NCBI RefSeq assembly: GCF_001186125.1
Contig: NW_014040549.1
Span: forward strand, 173,010-196,592
Source of the DNA: Sphaeroforma arctica JP610
Lineage: Eukaryota > Opisthokonta > Ichthyosporea > Ichthyophonida
Reading direction: 5' to 3'
DNA length: 23,583 bases
Positions 1-9,894 of this stretch are shown piece after piece. The translations under genes and the position numbers were made by a program. The stretch's first letter is position 1. Each line of letters starts with the position of its first letter. The notes beneath the pieces were generated by a model. It made no database searches and was not told where the DNA came from. It saw only the letters and a program-made list of their open reading frames with translations.

Positions 1-42
1 GTAGTAGTATATAGTATATGTAGTGTAGTATATAGATATATA

Positions 43-92
<50 letters not shown>
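1..92. repeat. TA-rich microsatellite
   Basis: Imperfect GTAGTATATA-type repeats pass into a pure TA run from about position 43 to 92, followed by an undetermined base at 93. It lies inside the last APC4 intron visible here. The single N at the TA/TG junction suggests an assembly or sequencing problem in the simple repeat. Confidence 0.95.
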
Positions 93-93
93 N

Positions 94-530
94 TTGGTAT
101 GTGTGTGTGTGTTTGTGTGTGTGTGTATGTGTATACGTGTGTGTGTGTGTAAGTGTGTATGCGAGTGTGTGTATGTGTATACGTGTGTGTGCGTGTGTGT
201 GTGTGTGCGTGTGTGCGTGTGTGCGTGTGCGTGTGTGTGTAAGTGTATGTGTGTTTGTGTGTGTTCGTGTGTGTGCGTGTGTGTGTGCGTGTGTGTGTGC
301 GCGCGCGCGTGTGTAAGTGTATGTGTGTTTGTGTGTGTGTATGTGTGTTTGTGTGTGGGTGTGTGTGTATGTGTGTGTGTGAGAGTGAGTGCGTGTGCGT
401 GCGTGCGTGTGTATGTGTATGTACGTGTGTGTGTGTGCTTGTGTGTGTGTGCTTGTGTGTGTATGCTTGTGTTTGTGTGCTTGTGCGTGCGTGTGTATGT
501 GTGCTTGTATGTGCTTGTGTGTGTCCAAGT
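94..530. repeat. Long compound TG/CA microsatellite
   Basis: About 430 bp of TGTG runs broken by TATG, CGTG, AAGTG and CTTG variants, including a short GCGCGC patch near 300. Long open frames here read as Val-Cys repeats and are composition artefacts. On the APC4 strand this is a CA-rich tract starting about 20 bases after the exon 9 donor. CA-rich intronic tracts can act as splicing enhancers in other eukaryotes, but that is only a possibility here. Confidence 0.95.
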
Positions 531-550
531 ATGCGCTTTCACATACGTAC

Positions 551-611
551 CAAACATTGGATTAACGGCGAATCGCAGAATCGCACTATAGGACTGTTCC
601 ATAGAGATAGC
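551..611 (-). CDS. ANAPC4: APC4 exon 9 (last exon in the window)
   Basis: Twenty codons plus one base: [18 protein letters not shown] and three more residues. It aligns with human LGQSIESSYSSIQKLVISHL. The acceptor is TTGTTTTTCGCAG and the donor TTTG followed by GTACGT. It is too short to stand out as an open frame. The gene must continue left of the window. Confidence 0.85.
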
Positions 612-3600
612 CTGCGAAAAACAAGTAGATGAAGTCGATTTAATCATTGGGCCGTTTACCTGCCTGGTGACCGTATGTGATTAGCATATAGACCTACCAT
701 AGTACTATAACGATAGATAAATATGTTCGTACATATCTACATATAAAAGTAAAGATCGTCAACACTCTTTTCCCTTTTACATAGTATTGATTCAATAGGA
801 CGGCAGCACTGACTCTGATACATGCTGTTTTTCCCTTTCTCATCTATGTACCATGCCTATAAATATGTCGATTAACAATAGGTTTCTTTTACAAATCCTG
901 TTGCATAATCATTCAAGATTATCATGCACAACATACGATTACAAATTAGCCCCAAAAGCATACTCAATACACAATCATACATTACGAGATCGTACACCTC
1001 TCCTTGTTTCATTTCAATTATGTACTAGCAAGGGTTGCAAGGTTGTCACAGTGATACCTAAATCGCCTAAACTAGAAGTTGAAGCGTGCGCAATACATAT
1101 TACATATACAGGTTGTAGATCTCAAACCAGCGATTTCGTTCACATACTACAAAACCTTGTCGGAATACATTGCAAAGTCGGAAACATACCCATTGATTCT
1201 ACCGGTATCAGTTGATACATGTATAGAATAACAGACATGCGACCCCAAAATCTTGTTCAAGCTAAATTCATTTAGTACGAAAAGGTAATTTTATCATTAT
1301 ACTTCCTACTGTCATGTTTTGGCAATAACCATTGGTGCTACTGTAAATGATACACACACAAAGTGATTGGCACGGTATTTATACAATCCGACGAACGTAC
1401 TCAAATACCGCTGGTATACCACATCAACGTACCATTTTTCTTGTTTCTGCTTCGTTCAAGTCGTGCAGTAACAAGTGCTGCAGAGTATCGGGTGCAATAC
1501 CCAAAGTCAATAATCGCAGCAGTTGAGTGCCAATGTCCTCAGTTGGGCCCAATTGCTGCTGTTCGTAGCGCTCGAGTCTCTGACCGAATTCGTGCACCAA
1601 ACCCTCCCAGGACTTCTCCATCGATTGGAAGTTACCCCTGTTGTTAAGTGTGCATATAAGTGAAAGAGTAAGCGTGTGCGGACTTAAAATGTACATATTT
1701 ATCGAACAAGTATTTTGCTATAATTTGCATACCGAGGGATCCTCCAAGAGTTTTAATATGTAGTATGAATGCTCTACACACGATACAAGCTATCGAGACA
1801 ACATGTGTATGTATACGTCTGGCGTCGTCTGAGTATATGAGGTTCGCTTCATAATATTTATACTATGCAGTACCAATACACCATGGGTGACATATATTGT
1901 ATACCCAGATAATTATGGACGGTCATACACAACGGTAACTCTCCAAAATAATGCACATCACATAAACACGCCCTAAATTATACATACCTCACGTCCCTCT
2001 GTACTTGCCACACTTTTGCTACAACGCTTTACAGTGCTATTAAGTCGTGGATATGTTTCTAGGTGCCTCTCTCCTGCGCCCGATGACACACACATTCACA
2101 ACCACCGCCATGATACAAACAACAGAAAATCGTAAATATGAATTAAGTATACAATCGTGAATTCATATGTATTTGTACTTAACACATCAAAAATACATAT
2201 ACGTTTCGCATGCATCCCTAGACGTATCAAGATGTGTCTTGCTGCGTGATTTAGTTCAAGAATGCGGCGGCCGTGTAAAATTGCCTCACTCTGTCCTCAA
2301 TTGCTCCCTCATCCACCATCTTCACCACAACTACGAAGAAAAGACTTTAAAATATATGTTGCATATACACACATGAATCTGTATATACGTTAAACATTAT
2401 GCAACAACAAAATGAAATGTCATAGTTCCAACAGCCATGTACTTACCATGCCCTGTCTTCCAGCGCAATGCAGTGCGAATAAGCCGCGGCCAGAGTTCTC
2501 AAAGCCTCTCTTCTGCGCCCAATGGCACGTACATCCACTACAACCAGCGTGAGCATCTCCAATGCTTCATCAAGGGTATCATTATGATCCAATCCCCTCA
2601 CATCGGATGTATTGGGGCCAGCATGGGTGCCGATACCACCACCTGTCTCCGCACCAATAACTGTGTTCATATCAGTGTGGTCGTTGGTACCAGTCAGTGT
2701 ATCGATATCAGTATATGTTTTATCGTTACTGTTGGTCCTTGTGCTTGTGTTCCTCTTCTCTATAGTTCTTGCCGCATCTACACTTGCATTCGCTTCATAC
2801 AAGCTGCTGCTGCTCAAAGCCTCCTCCGCAGTTCCAGAAGCATTTGAATCCTGTCTGAAGATTTCGCGTGCATGTCGTTTGTCCGTTTGTGCCACCGTGG
2901 CCACTAGCGTGGACAGATCGGACCCCAAACGCACACTGTGAATACCCCCACTCACACAACCTTTGCCGCCGACGCATATACTTCCCAATGACAACAATCC
3001 CTGTGTTTGTGCATGTAGTTTGAGACATTTTGTAGTGAGCCACTTTTGTTATGGATAGTACCAACCCCACCCCCCAACTCGCCGAATTATAGTAGCAGGG
3101 ACTATCAGCCTCGTAAACGTGATCGATTGCTATATCACACCGGATAATTATTACACACAAACTCCATTGAGAATTATACAGAGTTCGCTACAAATACCTG
3201 CTAAAATACCAACAAAAAACTATATTTTGGACGCTAGTGTAACTCTTTTTTACCACGTTACGATATTGGATAAATACCACGTATTTCTCAACCACATGGT
3301 TCTAACTTTTGGTAGTTAAAAAGATATTGTTTTCAACATCAACTATTATCACATTGCGTATTATATGTCAAATTAGTGACAAACAATGTTTTGTGTCGAA
3401 AAATGACAGAAACGATCTGCGTTAAACAAGTGACGGGCCATTAATAATTTGTGTTAAACAAGTGACAGGCAATGATCTGTGTCAAATAAGTGACAGACAA
3501 TGATCTGTGTCAAACAAGTGACGACAATGATCTATGTCAAACAAGTGACAAAACAATGATCCGAGTCTTGATTTATATTGAGTCATGATGAATGTGCGAA

Positions 3601-6600
3601 TCGCTACCGCGTGTACATTGTAATTAATTCTTGGAAAATTCACGTTCAGTGTCGGTGCTGGGTATCGATAACAGCAGTCTGTGCATATATTAGGTTTGTT
3701 TTTTGTACTTTATAGACACGCACCATTGAGTGAACCGACACAGAAGACTACTTGCTTCATGGAAGATTGTCACTTCAGGAACCGTTTCACCTCAAGTACT
3801 AGTATAACAGGCGTTTGTTTTATAGTGATCTACTACATGTGTAGGATATAGTGAGAATGTACGTAAGCCGACTATACTCCGACTATACTTCATGTTCTTC
3901 TAGCAATCTTTAACTAAGCTTTAAGTAATTGTCCTACAGAGGGCGATCAGAACAAAAGAGTGAGGTAGCATATATGTAAACTACAGTTTTATTGCGTTCA
4001 TGTGTAATCATTCGCGTTATACATATTAACTGAATATATAAGACTTATGATTCCCAGGCCTGCGCAGAGGTAATCTGACACAGACAATACTCTACAGCAA
4101 GAAACACTACTATTTACATTCATATCACGACCTCTCCGAGGCAGACTAGTAAATAACAACTTTACAAAACACAGCTAGCGTAGACTGGAACTGCTAAATT
4201 TACTATATGATAGTATCCACTGAACGTTTCATGTGGACCCTAGCATACCATCTATTGAGCCACACGAGAACTTTCATTCTGCCACACTGACGACGCTCCA
4301 TGTAAAGCCATAAGCTTTGTCTGAAAAGCCCACGTTCGTTTCTACACTAGCTTTTTAAGTGGACATTCAGCATAATTGCGCGTCTTCAGAATGATCTTAT
4401 ATCGTAGACAAGCATTTGAGTGATGCATATATCGGCACAAGAGATATGCATGATTGAATCGTGTGAGTGCGCAGCGATTTGAAGGTCATGTGCTCTGGGG
4501 TGAGTATAATCAATAGCTTTCGGGACTAAATGGAGTACCACAAAAATTACCATATTTGAATCCACACAGAAACAGAAGAGAGGGGAGAATTCAAAAGTTG
4601 CCTAACATATGAGTCTAGCGAGCTGAACTATTTTAGAAAAGCACAGTGAATCATCAGGAAAATGCATATGAATACATACACGCGCGTGCGTAGGTACACA
4701 TCTACTCAAACCCATTCAATTATACAGCTAGTATATTTTGCCATGGTACATCTGTATCTTCCAATGCCACACGAATAGACCATACTCAGTACACTGTAGC
4801 ATCTCCGACTGTTTAGGCACGGTCCTCTCAGTGGCTTCATGGGTGCCGCCACTAGCTGTCCAGAAACACCTATCAGTATGGTATGCGTACAAACAAACAA
4901 AGTAAACACATACACATATATAATAATTTCCTGCCAATATTGATCCTGCACTTGCAGAAATCAAAGTATACTTTTCTGCATACCTTTGCGTAGAAGGAGA
5001 CGGTGCCGCTGTTCAGGCCCAGCACGAGCACATCCAAGTAGGCACTCGCCGGCCGCCTGTCTGCGATCCCAGGAGTGAGAAATCGAAATTGATAAGTACT
5101 GGAGGGTTTTATGAATGTTTGATATCAAAATTGCAAACAAGGGGTGACCATACGTCCTGATATTTTCAAAGTGATTGGGTGAGACATAACTAGATCGTAT
5201 ACTCATAGGGCACGATCCGTAGCGAATATTAAAAAGGTTAGGATCACAAAGTTGTGACTGAATCGTTTCGATGTGTCACATAACTAATGAACTTGTATTT
5301 TACTGCACTTCTCCGTATTAGACGCAGGTGGAGCGCGTTCGAAGGTACCTAAGACTAAGATATACCCCTAGCATCTATTAGAAAGGTCCCAAGATGTAGG
5401 TCCGCCTATGAATTTTGACCAATTCTAACGACCACGTAATCGCATCTTGATTATACTCTGCTTCTAGTTGAAAGTCGAACTTCAAGAAGAAACTATTTGC
5501 TTCGCTTAGAACAATAAATGAGAAAAAAAATTCACAATATCATCCTGGCTATCACTGCATTGGGTAGCATGTTATATGTTCGAGGATGGTGCACATATAC
5601 CATTTCCGTAAATACGTGTGTCTATGTGGGTAGCTGAAAACTTTTGTACGCCTGTTGGCTTGTACTTGCGTGAATAATATAGGTACGTGTACGTGGGTGG
5701 GGGTGGTGTACGAGTGTATTCGTCTGCTCCATAGTTTCTCCTTTCATTCCCATAACACACATACACGTTGCAAATAGATACATAATTTTCATAAAATATT
5801 TGAACTAATTAACACTGAACATTTCGCGCGACCCCAATAAGTAATCACGATAGAATTAGCTATTCTGCTTAAACATTTCGCTACTCGTGTGGCCTGAACC
5901 GCTGTATGCGGATATAAAACCCCGTTGCACAAATCGTGCAGTGTACAATTTATGCCTCGAGTGGTTCTATCCGCTGCTTGGTAAGTACAAACTGATATAC
6001 ATATTTTAACTACTTATCCATATACTATTATAGATTATCATACTGCCCATTTTACTTCACTCGTATTGCAACCAAGCAGACCTCAGCAAATCTCTAAAAA
6101 GCAATACAATCTACAAACCTAAAACCTAGATGCCTCCAATAGTTTGCGGACAATCGATCTACAGTGGAACCTCCACGTCTCTGTGCAAATCCGCTTGCAC
6201 TGACATGTGAAAGTATTTCATGCTGTAAATAGACATTATTTTGAAGTGCAAGTATATATTTGTGTCTATATTTCCTTAGGGAAAATCACATACCACATAT
6301 GTGCATGCATCCTCCCTACAACACTTAATGATGCAATGAATGACGTACATATACACGGACATACCCTGTTAAGTTCGAATGTACGCCCGATATATTTGTA
6401 TGTTTATTCAACTTGCAAATGGACGAGTAGATAAAATCTTCCTCGTACAGCAACTGGCACCAATAGGGGTAGTCACAATATACTTATGTATTTGATACTT
6501 AGCTCGCATATACATCTACGTCTATTTGTATGTCAGAAGTATATTTACATGTGCATGTCAAGTTGATTTTATACAACCACTAGACACACGCAAGCAGGGG

Positions 6601-9600
6601 TATGCATGCGTGGCAGCATCCGTTGTCCAGAACTCGCTACACACCATCACCATCATGTACCGACATATACATTCAACCTACCAGTAGACGTGTACATGGA
6701 AACATCCTTTACGCAGCACTCGCTGATGCCAAAGAGTGGCGGCAATGTGCGTGTGCATGTGCTGGTCAGATCTGCGAACTGTTCTGCGTGGTCTCCTTCC
6801 TCTTCGCGCCCGTTGGCGTAGCTTGGACCGATGTGGCACTGTAACGAAAACAATAGTGTCGCAAACATATCATGTCGTAAATACAGACAATCTCAAAAAC
6901 ACATCTACCTCTCGAGAATACACTCCATCAAAGTACAATCCTGTCAATCCGAAACATCACCATGGCCAATTATTGACATTGCAAACCTGCCATGAGAGAA
7001 AACACCGACCAAGCGAAGAATCCACTTACCATACAATCACAGCCTGTGCCCAAGGTCTCCCCGCCCTCTGTGCCGCGATGCGATCCAACGCCTCTGCTGA
7101 GGGCTTGATTTGCTAATGCGGTTGCCGATGCTGGCATTAAAGTAGGAAAATTTATTGTGGCAAGAATTTATAATAGAATAGACAACTACATATGGACGCT
7201 CTCGGTTTCAAACGATGGAAATCACACGCGCATAGATGCCGCTGGTTTTAGTCGCCCGCACGGCTGTCGGTCGTGTAGGTAGATAAAATGCAGCGGATAG
7301 GTAAACCCAGATAGGCAATTACATGATTGTAGGTCGTAAAGCGCGACGACAACTAACATTCGATAGCATGTGCCAAATGACTCTGCTGAATGCTTGATTC
7401 GCAGGAGCAGTTGACCAACCTGTGTATTGAAATAAGTAGGGAGGCTGTCCGTGTGGTGGCGTGTTCTGCTGTGGAATTTATTCCGTCAGGTATCGTGAGT
7501 TTGTCACAATTATCACATTGGTGCTAAGGGTCAAACTATGCATACCATCCAGAACTTTCGTGTACACAACAAATCAACTGCTAGATGCAAAATTATTTCA
7601 AATTCCTTTACCTGTACCAGCTTCGATGATAGATGTGGGAGCCCCTTCCTCCGTGACCCAGTCCAGACATGTCACGAAATACTCGGCTGGTTCAGATTCG
7701 TTGATGGTATCAGGTGTGTTGTCAGTGTCAGATTCATTAGTCTGCACATAGCGATTGCACAGTTGTCATATGTGGTTAGAATTAAAAGAAGCGATGTCGA
7801 GTAACCAAGTTCAATACTGCTGACTTGTTGATGAAGACCAATTTCTGTCAACAGGAGTTTATAATGGTTCACTCCTGGTACGAAATTCTCGTCTCAATAG
7901 TAGTTTGGACGTACTGTACTCGGTGCACTATCGTACAAACATATATACGTACATGTTGGCCATCCTTGTCTTGAACGTTCATATTGTATAGTGTCGCGCC
8001 AGTCTCTACATCCAACAGGTCCACCTGCCCATTATCGTACCCCACACACAGCACTTTCCCATCGGGGCGCCATCGCAAAGCGGTCACTTGAACTGTCTCG
8101 CCTGCAAAGTCGTAGGTGCACGGGATGGCAAGAAAGAGAGGAAGAGTTGGCTGCATTTCTAACAGAGAAACTTGTGCGGCGATTGACGAGTAGCCATTAC
8201 CATACAGCGGTCTCGAAGAAGTCCCAAAATAAATTGCAACGTATCACGGTAAGCAACATAAGAAGGTAGGGAAATGGCAGACAATCCCCACAAAATCAAA
8301 TTCACGAAAGCGATGAAGATTTGATAACGCAGAATCTAGACTAAGTGTTTGTTTACTGAATTGACAGAAGATTAAAGACAAACATCGCCGATTGTAACCG
8401 GTAGAAAATACCCGAAAATGAGATTTATCATTGTTCCAAAGCTGTGTGGAGTGTTGAGTGCAATATGCTATCGAAGGTTTTGATATAGACGGGTCATATA
8501 CAGAAAACAAGCGGTGTATACAAATGGGATCGTATTTGCAATAACAACTCAGACGGCAGCTAGTGAAGAAACACGTATACTGTGGGCGGCTGCAATAAAT
8601 AATCCAAATTAGTCGAAGATTCTAAGACAAATGGGAAGTTGAATCGATGGTAGGTTTAGAGTGATCTAGAATGAGTGCGCACGTACACGATCCTCATCAT
8701 CGTGTAAGCACCATACAAAGACAACTTTTGAGTGTAGAACCATAGGTTTTATTTGTAACATACAAATATAAGCAATGTGTGACTGTAAAGATCAAAATAT
8801 CCCTGTTATGAATGTCTATGCACAGCTGCCTATATCCATACTATCTAATATACACCAAGACTATGAAGTTTAAACCCGTTTATAATAGGGTATGACATCT
8901 TGAAATCGATGTTTTCTGTCAACAACTGAATACCTGGCACGTGAGTCCACTAGCAGCTAATCGTTACAAGCGATATATGCAAACGAAAATCATGAAGTGC
9001 ACATCATACTCACCCGTATGTAACAGAATAAATAGGCACTCGTGTATCAGCCTTGTTATAGGCTAACAGATTTTGGACGTGATGAAAATTTGAAACAACC
9101 ACCAAAAAATTTACGTGCGGATGATAAGAGATTGCAGATAACAGCAATATGATGAGGTTAATGATGAGGTCATTTTTGTGGTCAACCAATCAGGCACCAT
9201 GATATTAAGCCCAGAAAACTTAGAATTGGTTGAAAAGACCTGCTTAAAGCAATTTTGACGCTCACATGTATACATATTTATATCTACATGAGTATGAGTG
9301 TTTTCATATACACGCTTGAATATGTGCATATGCGTGTATGTCTGTGAGTGCGCCTGTGTAACCGCAGTGCTCTTCTTTTCTCTTTGTGTATACTCTACTT
9401 GGGAAGTTGGTATACTAGATTCTTGTAGAGAATGTATGCGTACCTGCTGTCGTAGTACATAGCAACCTCAATTTCAAGTGTCACCTATGTGATCGACATT
9501 CCAATAAAATACATCTCTGAGTGCGCCTGTGCATATGCTTACAAAACGAATGCTTATCTAAACCTACCACCACTATAGCAGGGCCAGCTACATAGAGATA

Positions 9601-9861
9601 GAGAGAAGAACATATATAGATACGATAAAGGAGAAATTATATATGCACACAAACGCATATATACTATGGTGTCACACGAAAAACTAAATCTAATTACTGC
9701 ATACATGCACAGGATTGAGTGTATATCAAGAATGTATACATATATAAACACATATATATAACACAAACATACATATATACATATATTCATGGATGTAAAT
9801 GTTTATATAAAAACATGTACATGTATATATATATATATATATATAATATACACATATATAA

Positions 9862-9894
<33 letters not shown>

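Larger units (their letters stand above)
1638..2446 (-). other. APC4 intron 7, with decayed exon copies
   Basis: 809 bp intron. Much of it is made of two degraded copies of the 3' half of exon 7, listed separately. The remainder is AT-rich with no other coding signal. Confidence 0.8.

Noticed and set aside
94-632. Long plus-strand open frames rich in Val-Cys
   Set aside because: They are translations of the TG microsatellite and overlap APC4 exon 9 on the other strand.
853-1215. 120-codon plus-strand open frame in APC4 intron 8
   Set aside because: No recognisable domain, no splice or promoter support, and composition like the surrounding intron.
2437-2941. Plus-strand open frames over APC4 exon 7
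   Set aside because: Antisense shadows of exon 7, which has clear APC4 similarity on the minus strand.
3364-3563. CRISPR-like array
   Set aside because: Units are degenerate and contiguous with no unique spacers, and the context is a eukaryotic intron.
4706-4964. Minus-strand frames as an additional APC4 exon between exons 6 and 7
   Set aside because: The frame compatible with phase 0 has only weak likeness, whereas joining exon 6 (FYAK) straight to exon 7 (GLLSLG) matches human YAYGMFKI in phase.
6602-7116. Plus-strand open frames at 6602-6844 and 6736-7116
   Set aside because: They are antisense to APC4 exons 5 and 4.
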